This document shows positions 41,528 to 50,712 of a stretch of 64,000 bases of DNA, piece by piece. Every line of letters starts with the position of its first letter. Positions within the stretch are counted from its first letter, which is position 1. The notes below the pieces were generated by a model. The model was given only the letters and a program-made list of their open reading frames with translations. It was not told the origin of the DNA and did no database searches. The position numbers and the translations under genes are program-made. Source of the DNA: Microbacterium luteum (lineage in GTDB: Bacteria; Actinomycetota; Actinomycetes; Actinomycetales; Microbacteriaceae); assembly GCF_015277875.1 (NCBI RefSeq), contig NZ_CP063814.1, positions 1,054,001 through 1,118,000 of the forward strand, in the 5' to 3' direction.

Positions 41528-42855
41528 GCGCCACCGATTCCGATCTCACCAACGAGACCGCCGCAGCACGTGCCCGCGCCGTCATCCCGGGAGGGGTGAA
41601 CTCCCCGGTGCGGGCCTTCGGATCGGTCGGCGGCACGCCGCTGTCGATCGTCGCGGCGCACGGCGCGACGGTCACGGATGTGACCGGGCGCGAGTACGTG
41701 GACCTCGTCGCGTCGTGGGGACCCGCCCTGCTGGGGCACGCCCACCCGCGGGTGGTCGACGCCGTGCAGCGCGCGGCCTCTCGCGGTCTGTCGTTCGGCG
41801 CCTCCACGCCGGGGGAGACCGAGCTCGCCGAGCTCGTGGTGGAGCGCCTTGCCGTCGACGGTGCCCGCGGGATCGAGCGACTGCGCCTGGTGTCCACGGG
41901 CACCGAGGCCACGATGACCGCCATCCGCATCGCGCGGGGTGCGACCGGGCGAGACGTGATCATCAAGTTCGCCGGCCATTACCACGGCCACTCCGACGGG
42001 CTGCTCGCCGAATCCGGATCGGGCGTGGCGACGCTCGGCCTTCCGGGCTCCGCCGGCGTCCCCGCGCCGATCGCGGGGCTCACCCTCGTCCTGCCGTACA
42101 ACGACCGCGCGGCGGTGCGCGACGCGTTCGCCGCGCATCCCGGGCGCATCGCCGCGATCATCGCGGAGGGCGCCGGCGCCAACGCGGGCATCCTCGCGCC
42201 CGAAGACGGCTTCAACGACTTCCTCGTGGAGACCGCGCACCGCGAGGGGGCGCTGTTCATCCTCGACGAGGTGCTCACCGGGTTCCGGGTCGACCCCGCC
42301 GGATGGTGGGGCCACGAGCGCGCTCGCGGCGCCGGCTACGTGCCCGACCTGCTCACCTTCGGGAAGGTCATCGGGGGCGGGATGCCGCTGGCCGGCATCG
42401 GCGGGCGCGCGGACCTCATGGAGCTGCTGGCGCCGCTCGGGCCCGTCTACCAGGCCGGCACCCTCAGCGGGAATCCGCTCGCGGTCGCGGCGGGGGTCGA
42501 GACGCTCCGGCTCGCCGACGCCGGTGTCTACGCCGCCGTCGATGCGGCATCCGCTCGCGTCGCGTCGGCGCTCACCGCGGCGCTCGCCGCGGAGGGCGTC
42601 GCGCACACGCTGTCGTTCGCCGGGAATCTGTTCTCGGTCGCGTTCCGCGAAGCGCCGGTGCGCGACTACGACGACGCGAAGGATCAGGAGGCGTGGCGAT
42701 ACGGCCCGTTCTTCCACGCCATGCTCGCACACGGCGTGTCGCTTCCGCCGAGCGTGTTCGAGGCGTGGTTCCTCACGGCGGCGCACGACGACGACGCCCT
42801 CACCCGCATCGAGGAGGCGCTGCCTCACGCGGCCCGCGCCGCCGCGGCGGCATGA
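41524..42855 (+). CDS. hemL: Glutamate-1-semialdehyde 2,1-aminomutase
   Basis: A PLP enzyme of 443 aa that makes 5-aminolevulinate from glutamate-1-semialdehyde, the step after HemA. Features are [18 protein letters not shown] near the start, the [16 protein letters not shown] cofactor loop, [10 protein letters not shown] with the pyridine-binding Asp, and [16 protein letters not shown] with the Schiff-base Lys281. It ends the hemE-Q-C-B-L run and starts within the hemB stop. Confidence 0.95.
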   Translation: MSATDSDLTNETAAARARAVIPGGVNSPVRAFGSVGGTPLSIVAAHGATVTDVTGREYVDLVASWGPALLGHAHPRVVDAVQRAASRGLSFGASTPGETELAELVVERLAVDGARGIERLRLVSTGTEATMTAIRIARGATGRDVIIKFAGHYHGHSDGLLAESGSGVATLGLPGSAGVPAPIAGLTLVLPYNDRAAVRDAFAAHPGRIAAIIAEGAGANAGILAPEDGFNDFLVETAHREGALFILDEVLTGFRVDPAGWWGHERARGAGYVPDLLTFGKVIGGGMPLAGIGGRADLMELLAPLGPVYQAGTLSGNPLAVAAGVETLRLADAGVYAAVDAASARVASALTAALAAEGVAHTLSFAGNLFSVAFREAPVRDYDDAKDQEAWRYGPFFHAMLAHGVSLPPSVFEAWFLTAAHDDDALTRIEEALPHAARAAAAA

Positions 42856-42894
42856 CGGTCGCCGAGCACGCTCGCGCTCCGGGCGCCGGAACCG

Positions 42895-44526
42895 TCAGAT
42901 CCAGCCGGGAAGCCAGTTGTGGAGGCGCCAGAAGTCGTAGGGAACAGTCGTGGCGGTCTGGATGGGGTACCAGAACGCCGTGAGCACCAGCACCGCGATG
43001 AGGATCACCCACACCAGGCGCTGCCCGTTCGCACGTCGCACCGCATCGAAGGACGCCGATCCGGAGAGGTCGCGGAGTGCGTATGCGAGGGCGAGCGCGA
43101 CGAAGGGCAGCATGACCACGGTGTAGAACTGGAAGATCGTGCGCTCCGGGTACAGCAGCCACGGCACGTAGGTGGCGGCGATCCCGGTCAGCACGAGGCC
43201 GGTCTGCCACCGCGGTCGCACGGCGAAGCGGTAGATCAGCCACAGCGCCGCGGCCATGCCCGCCCACCAGATGAGCGGATTGTTCAGGCTGTAGATGTTC
43301 TGCACGCACGTCGCCCCGCCGCAGTCCGTGCTCTCGTAGTACATCGACGTCGGACGCAGCAGCAGCGGCCACTGCCAGGCCGGGCTTGCGTAGCCGTGCT
43401 CGGTGGTCAGTCCGACGTGGAAGTCGTAGACGGCCTTGTGGAACAGCCAGAGCGAGCGGAGCGACTCCGGTACCCATCCCCATGCGCCGGGGTCGGTCTC
43501 GCCGCCGAGGTTCCGTCCCCATCCGCCCGCTGTGAGCAGCCATCCCGTCCAGGTCGACAGGTAGACGACCACGGCGACGGGGACGAGCAGCAGGAACGAG
43601 ACCGGCCCCTGCCGGAGGACGGCGTCCGTCGGCCAGAAGGTGATCCCCGCGCGGCGGCGCGCCCACGCGTCCGTCACGATCAGGTAGACGCCGAGTGCGG
43701 CGAGCACATAGAGCCCCGACCATTTGACGGCGCCCGCGCATCCGGCCGCTGCACCCGCGGCGATGATCCACGGACGGTTCCACAGCACCGGGCCCCATTC
43801 GTGGGGGGCGTCGCGGGATGCCGTCCCGGCGGCGATGCGCGCAGCGTGCCCGCGGGCGTCGAGCGCCACGAACCATGCCGCCAGGAGCACGAAGAACGCC
43901 AGGAAGGTGTCCAGGAGCGAGACGCGGCTCATCACGATCGCCTGACCGTCCACGGCGAGCAGCAGCGCGGCCACGGTGGCGAAGGCGATCGACCGCGTGA
44001 GGGTGCGGGCGAACAGGTAGAGCACGAGCACCATGGCGGTGCCGAACACGGCGGCTGCGATCCGCCAGCCGACGGATGAATCCGCGCCGAACAGGGCCAT
44101 GCCGACGCCGATGAGGAACTTCCCCAGCGGCGGGTGCACCGAGAAGCTGCCGGTCGCGAGGAAAGTGTCCGTCTCGCCCTGGGCGAAGTCTGCGTCGGCG
44201 CCCTCCGGCCAATCCGCCGTGTAGCCGAGCACCCACTGGCTCCATGCGTCCTTGACGTAGTAGGTCTCGTCGAAGATCAGGACGGGGGGGTGCCCCAGAT
44301 TCCACAGGCGCAGGATGCCCGCCAGCAGCGTCACGATCACGGGTGCGAGCACCGCCCACCGACGGGCCAGCACGGGGTCCGCGCGCAGGCGCGTGGTCAC
44401 CCGGTCGTACCACGTCGTCCTCGGCGCGGGTCGCGGCGTCACCTCGGCCGTCGCGCTCAGGTGGCCGGTGCCCCGCCCTCGTTCCGCGGCTGCCGCGGAC
44501 GGATCGGCGGGCTCGGGCTTCGACAC
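42895..44526 (-). CDS. Dolichyl-phosphate-mannose:protein O-mannosyltransferase (PMT family)
   Basis: Transfers mannose from polyprenyl-phosphate to Ser/Thr of secreted proteins; 543 aa. After a cytoplasmic N-tail (1-45) comes the first helix. The first loop carries the catalytic acidic pair in IFDETYYVKDAW (about 80-85) and SVHPPLGKFLIG, both PMT signatures. About ten further membrane helices follow. Actinobacteria (Mycobacterium, Corynebacterium, Streptomyces) use this enzyme together with Sec export. GTG 44526 is 7 nt from TAGGCT on the minus strand. It is divergent from rsmI, an arrangement I recall as conserved in actinobacteria. Confidence 0.9.
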   Translation of the reverse strand: MSKPEPADPSAAAAERGRGTGHLSATAEVTPRPAPRTTWYDRVTTRLRADPVLARRWAVLAPVIVTLLAGILRLWNLGHPPVLIFDETYYVKDAWSQWVLGYTADWPEGADADFAQGETDTFLATGSFSVHPPLGKFLIGVGMALFGADSSVGWRIAAAVFGTAMVLVLYLFARTLTRSIAFATVAALLLAVDGQAIVMSRVSLLDTFLAFFVLLAAWFVALDARGHAARIAAGTASRDAPHEWGPVLWNRPWIIAAGAAAGCAGAVKWSGLYVLAALGVYLIVTDAWARRRAGITFWPTDAVLRQGPVSFLLLVPVAVVVYLSTWTGWLLTAGGWGRNLGGETDPGAWGWVPESLRSLWLFHKAVYDFHVGLTTEHGYASPAWQWPLLLRPTSMYYESTDCGGATCVQNIYSLNNPLIWWAGMAAALWLIYRFAVRPRWQTGLVLTGIAATYVPWLLYPERTIFQFYTVVMLPFVALALAYALRDLSGSASFDAVRRANGQRLVWVILIAVLVLTAFWYPIQTATTVPYDFWRLHNWLPGWI

Positions 44527-44533
44527 GTCGTCC

Positions 44534-44543
44534 AGCCTATGCT
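44534..44543. promoter_or_regulatory. Overlapping divergent -10 boxes for the PMT gene and rsmI
   Basis: The minus-strand TAGGCT (44539-44534) and the plus-strand TATGCT (44538-44543) share the central TA. Each ends 6-7 nt before its own start codon (GTG 44526 and GTG 44550). Both transcripts would be leaderless, and the two polymerases could not bind at once. Confidence 0.55.
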
Positions 44544-44549
44544 GGGGCG

Positions 44550-45368
44550 GTGATCATCCTGGCCGCGACCCCGATCGGCAACCTCGGCGACGCGTCGACA
44601 CGGCTGATCGAGGCTCTCGCGACGGCGCAGACGATCGCCGCCGAGGACACGCGCACCACCCAGCGTCTGCTGGCCGCGCTGGGCATCGACAATCGGCCTC
44701 GGCTCATCGCTCTGCACGATCACAACGAGAAAGATCGCGCCCACGACCTCGTGGAGCTCGCGCGCGACGCCGACGTGCTGCTGCTCAGCGACGCCGGCAT
44801 GCCGACCGTGAGCGACCCGGGGTACGGTGTCGTCGCCGCCGCTGCAGCGGCCGGCGTGACCGTCACCGCGATTCCCGGTCCGAGTGCGGTGGTGACGGCG
44901 CTCGCCGTCGCGGGGCTCCCGACGGATCGCTTCACCTTCGAAGGGTTCGTGCCGCGCCGGCCGGGCGAGCGTGCCCGGATGCTCGCGGAGCTCGATGCCG
45001 AATCGCGCACGATGGTGTTCTTCGAGGCGCCGTCCCGCACGGCGGCCACGCTGCACGACATGATCGCGGCGTTCGGTGCCGAGCGTCGCGTCGCCGTCTG
45101 CCGGGAACTGACGAAGCTGCACGAACAGGTCGTGCGCGGGAGCCTGACCGAGGTCGCCGCATGGGCGGACGAGGGCGTGCGCGGCGAGGTCGTGATCGTC
45201 GTCGCCGGCGCGGAGCGGCGAGCCGTCGCCTTCGGCGACGCGGTCGATCAGGTCACCGCGCTCGTCGCCGGCGGCGCACGACTGAAAGAGGCTGCCGCGG
45301 AGGTCGCCGAGGCCACGGCGCATTCGCGCCGCGATCTGTACCAAGCTGCGCTCGCCGCGCGAGACTGA
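44550..45368 (+). CDS. rsmI: 16S rRNA (cytidine(1402)-2'-O)-methyltransferase
   Basis: 2'-O-methylates C1402 in the decoding centre; 272 aa. It is a tetrapyrrole-methylase fold with the RsmI motifs LAATPIGNLGD at the start, AAEDTRTTQRLL, LSDAGMPTVSDPGY, TAIPGPSAVV and GFVPRRPGERARML. GTG 44550 is 6 nt from its -10 box. The frame is open far upstream through the antisense strand of the PMT gene, which is not coding for this product. Confidence 0.92.
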   Translation: MIILAATPIGNLGDASTRLIEALATAQTIAAEDTRTTQRLLAALGIDNRPRLIALHDHNEKDRAHDLVELARDADVLLLSDAGMPTVSDPGYGVVAAAAAAGVTVTAIPGPSAVVTALAVAGLPTDRFTFEGFVPRRPGERARMLAELDAESRTMVFFEAPSRTAATLHDMIAAFGAERRVAVCRELTKLHEQVVRGSLTEVAAWADEGVRGEVVIVVAGAERRAVAFGDAVDQVTALVAGGARLKEAAAEVAEATAHSRRDLYQAALAARD

Positions 45369-45416
45369 CGGCGCAGGGGGTCCGTCACACGGGGACGGGT
45401 CACCGGGACGGGCAAC

Positions 45417-45422
45417 TAGAAT
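45417..45422 (+). promoter_or_regulatory. Predicted -10 box of metG
   Basis: TAGAAT, 6 nt before GTG 45429, near the consensus; a leaderless start is likely. Confidence 0.55.
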
Positions 45423-45428
45423 TCTCGG

Positions 45429-47003
45429 GTGAGTACCGGCCGATCCTTCTACATCACGACGCCGATCTATTACCCGAGCGATGTGCCGCACATCGGTCAC
45501 GGCTACACCACCGTCGCCGTCGACACCCTCGCGCGCTGGCACCGCCAGGCCGGGGACGACACCTGGATGCTCACCGGCACCGACGAGCACGGTCAGAAGA
45601 TGATGCGCGCCGCCGCGGCCAACGGCGCGACGCCGCAGGAGTGGGTGGACCGTCTCGTCACCGAGTCGTGGTTCCCGCTGCTGGAGACCCTCGACGTCGC
45701 CAACGACGACTTCATCCGAACCACCCAGGAGCGTCACGAGGAGCGCGTGAAGGCGTTCGTGCAGGCGATCTACGACCGCGGCTACATCTACGCCGGCGAG
45801 TTCGAAGCGCTGTACTGCGTCGGCTGCGAGGAGTTCAAGACCGAGGCCGAGATCCTCCCGGGCACCGGGGAGTTCGAGGGACTCAAGGTGTGCGCGATCC
45901 ACTCCAAGCCGCTGGAGCTGCTGCAGGAGAAGAACTACTTCTTCAAGCTCAGCGAGTTCCAGGACCGGCTGCTGGAGCTCTACGCGTCGCAGCCCGACTT
46001 CATCCGCCCGGAGTCGGCCCGCAACGAGGTCGTCTCGTTCGTGCGGAGCGGACTGAAGGACCTGTCGATCTCCCGCTCGACCTTCGACTGGGGCATCGAG
46101 GTGCCCTGGGATGACAGCCACGTCATCTACGTGTGGGTGGACGCGCTGCTCAACTACGCCACCGCGGTCGGCTACGGGACCGACCCGGAGCAGTTCGACC
46201 GGCGCTGGCCGGCGTACCACGTGGTGGGCAAGGACATCCTGCGCTTCCACGCCGTCATCTGGCCGGCCATGCTCATGGCGGCCGGTCTCGACGTGCCTCG
46301 CGGCGTGTTCGCCCACGGATGGCTGCTCGTCGGCGGCGAGAAGATGTCCAAGTCGAAGCTCACCGGCATCGCCCCGACCGAGATCACGGATGTGTTCGGC
46401 TCGGATGCGTACCGGTTCTACTTCCTCTCGGCCATCGCCTTCGGCCAGGACGGCTCGTTCTCATGGGAGGACCTCTCCGCGCGGTATCAGGCCGAGCTCG
46501 CGAACGGGTTCGGGAACCTGGCATCGCGCACCGTCGCGATGGTCGGCAAATACTTCGACGGCGCCGTGCCGGCACCCGGGGCCTACACCGAGGCCGATCT
46601 CGAGATCCAGCGCGTCGTCGCGGATGCGGCGAGCGCCGCGGATGCGGCCATGGAGCGTTTCCGCATCGACGAGGCGATCGACCGCATCTGGACGATCGTC
46701 GACGAGCTCAACGGCTACATCACGATCAACGAGCCGTGGGCGCTGGCCAAGGACGAGGCCAAGCGAGAGCGACTCCAGACGGTGCTCTACACCGTCGCGG
46801 AGGGGCTCCGCGCGCTGACCGTGCTGCTGTCGCCGGTGATGCCCGAGGCGACCGCCAAGCTGTGGCTCGCCCTCGGCGTGGGTGAGACGCTCGGATCGCT
46901 GGAGGATCAGCCCATCCGCGAGGCCGGCCAGTGGGGGGCGCTGCGCCCCGGCACCTCCGTCAACGGCTTGGCCCCCCTCTTCCCCCGCGTCGAGCAGGCC
47001 TGA
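45429..47003 (+). CDS. metG: Methionyl-tRNA synthetase
   Basis: Charges tRNA-Met; 524 aa. The HIGH signature is in YPSDVPHIGHGYTT (about 17-30), the connective-peptide cysteines in YCVGCEEFKTE, and KMSKS in GGEKMSKSKLTG (about 305). The anticodon-binding helical domain runs from about 370. There is no C-terminal EMAP/tRNA-binding extension, as is common for the short bacterial form. GTG 45429 has a -10 box 6 nt upstream. It is followed by a 350-bp repeat-rich gap before tatD. Confidence 0.95.
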   Translation: MSTGRSFYITTPIYYPSDVPHIGHGYTTVAVDTLARWHRQAGDDTWMLTGTDEHGQKMMRAAAANGATPQEWVDRLVTESWFPLLETLDVANDDFIRTTQERHEERVKAFVQAIYDRGYIYAGEFEALYCVGCEEFKTEAEILPGTGEFEGLKVCAIHSKPLELLQEKNYFFKLSEFQDRLLELYASQPDFIRPESARNEVVSFVRSGLKDLSISRSTFDWGIEVPWDDSHVIYVWVDALLNYATAVGYGTDPEQFDRRWPAYHVVGKDILRFHAVIWPAMLMAAGLDVPRGVFAHGWLLVGGEKMSKSKLTGIAPTEITDVFGSDAYRFYFLSAIAFGQDGSFSWEDLSARYQAELANGFGNLASRTVAMVGKYFDGAVPAPGAYTEADLEIQRVVADAASAADAAMERFRIDEAIDRIWTIVDELNGYITINEPWALAKDEAKRERLQTVLYTVAEGLRALTVLLSPVMPEATAKLWLALGVGETLGSLEDQPIREAGQWGALRPGTSVNGLAPLFPRVEQA

Positions 47004-47024
47004 TCCCGCCGGCGCCCCGGCTCC

Positions 47025-47118
47025 CAGCGGCATCCACCCCTGCCCAGCGGCATCCACCCCTGCCCTGCGGCATTGACCCCCTGCCCTGCGGCATCCACCC
47101 CTGCCCTGCGGCATTGAC
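47025..47118 (+). repeat. Tandem 20-bp repeat array, about 4.7 units
   Basis: Units at 47025-47044, 47045-47064, 47065-47085, 47086-47105 and a partial one at 47106-47118. The consensus is C(A/T)GCGGCAT(CC/TG)ACCCCTGCC. It begins 21 bp after the metG stop. Short open frames across it are by-products of the repeat. Confidence 0.85.
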
Positions 47119-47123
47119 GGCCT

Positions 47124-47261
47124 GGTGATGTCCCACTTTCTGTCCCTACGGGCGGCTATGGCGACGGAATTTGGGACATGCCCTGCGGAGTGGGCGTGAT
47201 GGCCGGGTGATGTCCCACTTTCTGTCCCTATGGGGCTGGATGCGAGCGGAAAGTGGGACAT
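47124..47261. repeat. Two tandem copies of a long hairpin element (REP-like)
   Basis: Copy A (47124-47180) and copy B (47206-47261) both begin GGTGATGTCCCACTTTCTG and end with GGGACATG. In copy B the arms ATGTCCCACTTTC (47210-47222) and GAAAGTGGGACAT (47248-47260) pair perfectly over 13 bp; copy A has two mismatches. The loops differ but each has a small CCC-TAY-GGG inner hairpin. They form strong structures on either strand and could terminate metG. They look like a dispersed repeat family, though only two copies are visible here. The gap 47004-47358 has no gene. Confidence 0.75.
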
Positions 47262-47358
47262 GCAGCAGGATGGGGGAGGCTGGGGAGGCTGCACGGGGCA
47301 GCCGCAGGATGGGGAGCGGCAGGATGTGGAGCGACCGGATGGAGGGGAGAGGCGAGCG

Positions 47359-48234
47359 ATGAGCGATCCGAGCGCGTACGTGCGAACGCGGGAGAAGGGG
47401 ACGCGCGACACCCGGTATCCGGATGCGCCCGCGCCGCTGGCGGTGCCCGTCTACGACAATCACGCCCACCTCGAGATCGAGGACGGCGATGATCCGCTGA
47501 GCCTCACCGACCAGCTCGACCGCGCCGCCGAGGTCGGCGTGGCGGGCGTCGTGCAGGCCGGAGGAGACATCGAGTCCAGCCGCTGGTCGGCCTGGGCGGC
47601 TTCGTCGGATCCGCGCGTCCTGGCGGCGGTCGCCATCCACCCCAACGAGGCCCCGCTGTATCGGGATGCGGGACGCCTTGACGAGGCGATCGCGGTCATC
47701 GACGAGCTCGCCGCACAGCCGCGCGTGCGTGCGATCGGGGAGACCGGGCTGGACTTCTTCCGCACCGACGAGCCCGGCATCCCCGCGCAGCACGAGTCCT
47801 TCGAGGCGCACATCGCGCTGGCGAAGAAGTACGGCATCGCGATGCAGATCCACGACCGCGACGCTCACGATGCGGTATTCGAGACGCTGTCGCGCGTCGG
47901 CGCCCCGGAACGCACGGTGTTCCACTGCTTCTCCGGCGACGAGGCGATGGCCGGCATCGCCGCCGAGCGCGGCTACTGGCTCTCGTTCGCCGGCAACGTC
48001 ACGTTCAAGAATGCCCAGAACCTGCGTGACGCGTTGCACGTGACGCCGGTCGAGCGCATCCTCGTCGAGACGGATGCGCCGTTCCTCACGCCGACCCCGC
48101 ATCGCGGACGCCCCAACGCCCCGTACCTGATCCCGGTCACGGTGCGCTTCATGGCCGCGGAGCTCGGGGTCGAGCTCGACGAGCTGTGCGCACAGCTGGC
48201 CCGCAACACCTTCGAGGTCTACGGCGCGTTTTGA
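47359..48234 (+). CDS. tatD: TatD family metal-dependent hydrolase
   Basis: A metal-dependent DNase of 291 aa with a TIM-barrel fold. Metal ligands are visible in YDNHAHLE (HxH), AIGETGLDFF (Glu), MQIHDRDAHDAV, FHCFSGD (His) and VETDAPFLTP (Asp). The N-terminus (about 1-30) is longer than in E. coli TatD. ATG 47359 follows GGAGAGG. Its last 16 bp overlap the convergent sugar porter. The order metG-tatD-rsmA-ispE is a common actinobacterial series. Confidence 0.88.
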   Translation: MSDPSAYVRTREKGTRDTRYPDAPAPLAVPVYDNHAHLEIEDGDDPLSLTDQLDRAAEVGVAGVVQAGGDIESSRWSAWAASSDPRVLAAVAIHPNEAPLYRDAGRLDEAIAVIDELAAQPRVRAIGETGLDFFRTDEPGIPAQHESFEAHIALAKKYGIAMQIHDRDAHDAVFETLSRVGAPERTVFHCFSGDEAMAGIAAERGYWLSFAGNVTFKNAQNLRDALHVTPVERILVETDAPFLTPTPHRGRPNAPYLIPVTVRFMAAELGVELDELCAQLARNTFEVYGAF

Positions 48235-49679
48235 GCCTTCGCGTTCTTGCGCACGAACAGCGTCTCGGTCTGCTCCAGCTCCATGCCCTTGGTCTCGGGG
48301 ATCTTCCACGCGACGTAGAAGAACGACAGCGCCGCGAACGTTGCGTACATGCCGTAGGTCAGCGGGAGCGACCAGCCGGACATGACGGGGAAGCTCACCG
48401 TGATGAGGAAGTTCGCGATCCATTGCGCTCCCGCGGCGACGCCCAGCGCCTTGCCGCGGATGCGGCTGGGGAAGATCTCGCCGAGGAGAACCCACACGAG
48501 CGGACCCCACGACGCGCCGAACCCGATCACGAAGAGGTTCGCGGCCACGAGGGCGATCGGACCCCACGGGTCGGGGAGGGACACGTCGTCCCCGGAGCCG
48601 GTGGCGAAGGCGAACGAGATCGCCATCGCTGCGAGCGATACCGTCATCAGCACCGACCCGGTGAGCAGGATCGGCTTGCGTCCGACGCGGTCCACCAGCA
48701 CGATCGCGACGATGGTCACCAGGACGTTCGTCACCGACGTGATGACGCTGATCAGCAAGGAGTTCTGCTCGGTGAAGCCGACCGCCCGCCACAGCGTCGT
48801 GGAGTAGTAGAAGATCACGTTGATGCCGACGAACTGCTGGAAGACGGACAGGATGATCCCGATCCAGACGATGCCCTGGAGGCCGAAGACCGGACCGCGC
48901 AGCGACACCCCCGCGTTCTTGCGGTCGGCCTGGATCTTCTTCTCGAGTTCGTTGACGGTGATCTCGAGATCCTCCGGCGGCATGAGACGGGAGAAGATCT
49001 CCCTGGCCTCATCCATGCGTCCGCGTGCGATGAGGTACCGCGGAGACTCCGGCATCGTCAGCGCCAGGATGCCGTACACGAGAGCCGGGATGGCTTCGAC
49101 CAGCAGCATCCATCGCCATGCGTCGAGTCCGAACCACATCGGCTCGTTCGCGCCGCCGGCGATGTTCGCCAGCAGCGCGTCGGACAGCAGGGCCGCGAAG
49201 ATGCCGAGGGTGATCGCCAGCTGCTGCAGCGAACCGAGCGTGCCGCGGATCTGACGCGGCGCGACCTCGGCGATGTAGGCAGGGGCGACCACCGATGCGA
49301 TGCCGATGCCGATGCCGCCGATGAGCCGCCAGAAGGTGAGGTCCCACACCCCGAACGCGAGGCCGGAGCCGAAGGCGCTCGTCAGGAACATGACCGCGCC
49401 GATCAGCATGACCTTGAGGCGCCCGAACCGGTCGCTCAGGGTTCCGGCCAGGATCGCACCGAAGGCGCACCCGAGCAGGGCGATCGCGACGACGAAGCCG
49501 GTGATCACGTCGTTCAGGGCGAAGTCGGACTCGATGGAGTCGACGGCGCCGTTGATCACCGACGAGTCGAAGCCGAACAGGAAACCGCCGACGGCGGCGG
49601 CGATCGACAGGGCGATGGCCCGCCGACCGTACGAGCTGCTCAGGGAGAACCCCGCCGTGGGGGTGGAACCGGATGACAT
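48219..49679 (-). CDS. MFS sugar porter (sugar:proton symporter family)
   Basis: A 12-helix membrane transporter of 486 aa importing a hexose or pentose. Sugar-porter signatures are all present: GGFLFGFDSSVINGA in helix 1, DRFGRLKVML (G-R-K/R motif), PAYIAEVAPRQIRG, PESPRYL, QQFVGINVIFYYS in helix 7, DRVGRKP and the C-terminal VPETKG-like motif IPETKGMELEQ. ATG 49679 is the usual family start length; an upstream in-frame ATG (49718) is less likely. It lies between tatD and rsmA and has no obvious link to either. Confidence 0.9.
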   Translation of the reverse strand: MSSGSTPTAGFSLSSSYGRRAIALSIAAAVGGFLFGFDSSVINGAVDSIESDFALNDVITGFVVAIALLGCAFGAILAGTLSDRFGRLKVMLIGAVMFLTSAFGSGLAFGVWDLTFWRLIGGIGIGIASVVAPAYIAEVAPRQIRGTLGSLQQLAITLGIFAALLSDALLANIAGGANEPMWFGLDAWRWMLLVEAIPALVYGILALTMPESPRYLIARGRMDEAREIFSRLMPPEDLEITVNELEKKIQADRKNAGVSLRGPVFGLQGIVWIGIILSVFQQFVGINVIFYYSTTLWRAVGFTEQNSLLISVITSVTNVLVTIVAIVLVDRVGRKPILLTGSVLMTVSLAAMAISFAFATGSGDDVSLPDPWGPIALVAANLFVIGFGASWGPLVWVLLGEIFPSRIRGKALGVAAGAQWIANFLITVSFPVMSGWSLPLTYGMYATFAALSFFYVAWKIPETKGMELEQTETLFVRKNAKAQNAP

Positions 49680-49738
49680 CACAGCCGTCACCCTAGACCC
49701 GTGCGCGCCGGCGTGCACAGCGCCATGCTGGGCTTGAC

Positions 49739-49744
49739 TACAGT
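49739..49744 (+). promoter_or_regulatory. Predicted -10 box of rsmA
   Basis: TACAGT, 6 nt before ATG 49751. Confidence 0.5.
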
Positions 49745-49750
49745 GAACCC

Positions 49751-50614
49751 ATGCCCGTACAGCTGCTCGGCGCGGGTGAGATCCGCGCCCTCGCCGCCGA
49801 GCTCGATGTCACCCCGACGAAGAAACTCGGTCAGAACTTCGTCGTCGACGCCAACACGGTGCGCAAGATCGTGCACGTCGCCGATGTGCGTCCGGGCGAA
49901 CGCGTGGTCGAGATCGGCCCCGGGCTGGGGTCTCTCACGCTCGCGATCCTGGAGGCGGGGGCGAGCGTGACGGCGGTGGAGATCGACGCGCGCCTCGCGG
50001 CACGCCTGCCGGGCACGGCGACCGCTCACGGCGTCGCGGACGGCGCACTGCAGGTCGTCGCCGCGGATGCGCTGCGGGTGTCCGATCTGCCCGGTCGGCC
50101 GACGGTGCTCGTGGCGAATCTGCCGTACAACGTCTCGGTCCCGGTGCTGCTGCACTTCCTGGAGACCTTCCCGGAGCTGCAGCGCGGCGTGGTGATGGTG
50201 CAGGCGGAAGTGGGAGAGCGCCTTGCGGCGCCCCCCGGCTCGAAGGTCTACGGTGCTCCGAGCGCCAAAGCGGCCTGGTACGGTCCGTGGCGGCTCGCCG
50301 GCACGGTGTCGCGCCAGGTCTTCTGGCCCGTGCCGAACGTCGACAGCGTGCTGGTCGCCTTCACGCGCGACGCCTCGCCCCGCGGCACCGAGCGGGAGCG
50401 CCTGCGCACCTTCGCGATCGTGGATGCGGCCTTCCGGCAGCGCCGCAAGATGCTGCGGCAGGCCCTCGCGGACGTGCTCGGCGGCTCGTCGTCGTCCGCC
50501 TCGGCCGTCCTGGAGCAGGCCGGTGTGCGCGCGACCGCGCGCGGCGAAGAGCTCTCGATCGACGACTTCCAGCGGATCGCGGCCGTCGCCGGAGGTGACC
50601 TGCCGGTCAGGTGA
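49751..50614 (+). CDS. rsmA: 16S rRNA (adenine(1518)-N6/adenine(1519)-N6)-dimethyltransferase
   Basis: Dimethylates the two adenines near the 3' end of 16S rRNA (KsgA); 287 aa. Motifs are KKLGQNFVVDANTVRKI at the start, the SAM loop VVEIGPGLGSLTLAIL (about 55-70), VEIDARLA, and the catalytic NLPYN in VLVANLPYNVSVPVL (about 119-123). The C-terminal helical domain has FWPVPNVDSVLV. The mRNA is probably leaderless. The gene sits in the metG-tatD-rsmA-ispE series. Confidence 0.94.
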   Translation: MPVQLLGAGEIRALAAELDVTPTKKLGQNFVVDANTVRKIVHVADVRPGERVVEIGPGLGSLTLAILEAGASVTAVEIDARLAARLPGTATAHGVADGALQVVAADALRVSDLPGRPTVLVANLPYNVSVPVLLHFLETFPELQRGVVMVQAEVGERLAAPPGSKVYGAPSAKAAWYGPWRLAGTVSRQVFWPVPNVDSVLVAFTRDASPRGTERERLRTFAIVDAAFRQRRKMLRQALADVLGGSSSSASAVLEQAGVRATARGEELSIDDFQRIAAVAGGDLPVR

Positions 50615-50712
50615 CGTTTCGTCATCGTTCACCGTGTCCGGCCTCGCGGGCCGAAACATGCCGGTAACGTTTCCCGGAACCCCGGCTCGACCCCGGGATG
50701 GGAGATGAAGCG

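Noticed and set aside
45369..45428. T-box or SAM riboswitch upstream of metG
   Set aside because: The gap is only 60 bp, carries a -10 box 6 nt from the start and shows no T-box sequence or matching stems.
47025..47261. CRISPR array or small peptide genes in the metG-tatD gap
   Set aside because: The tandem units have no unique spacers, and the short open frames simply translate the repeats.
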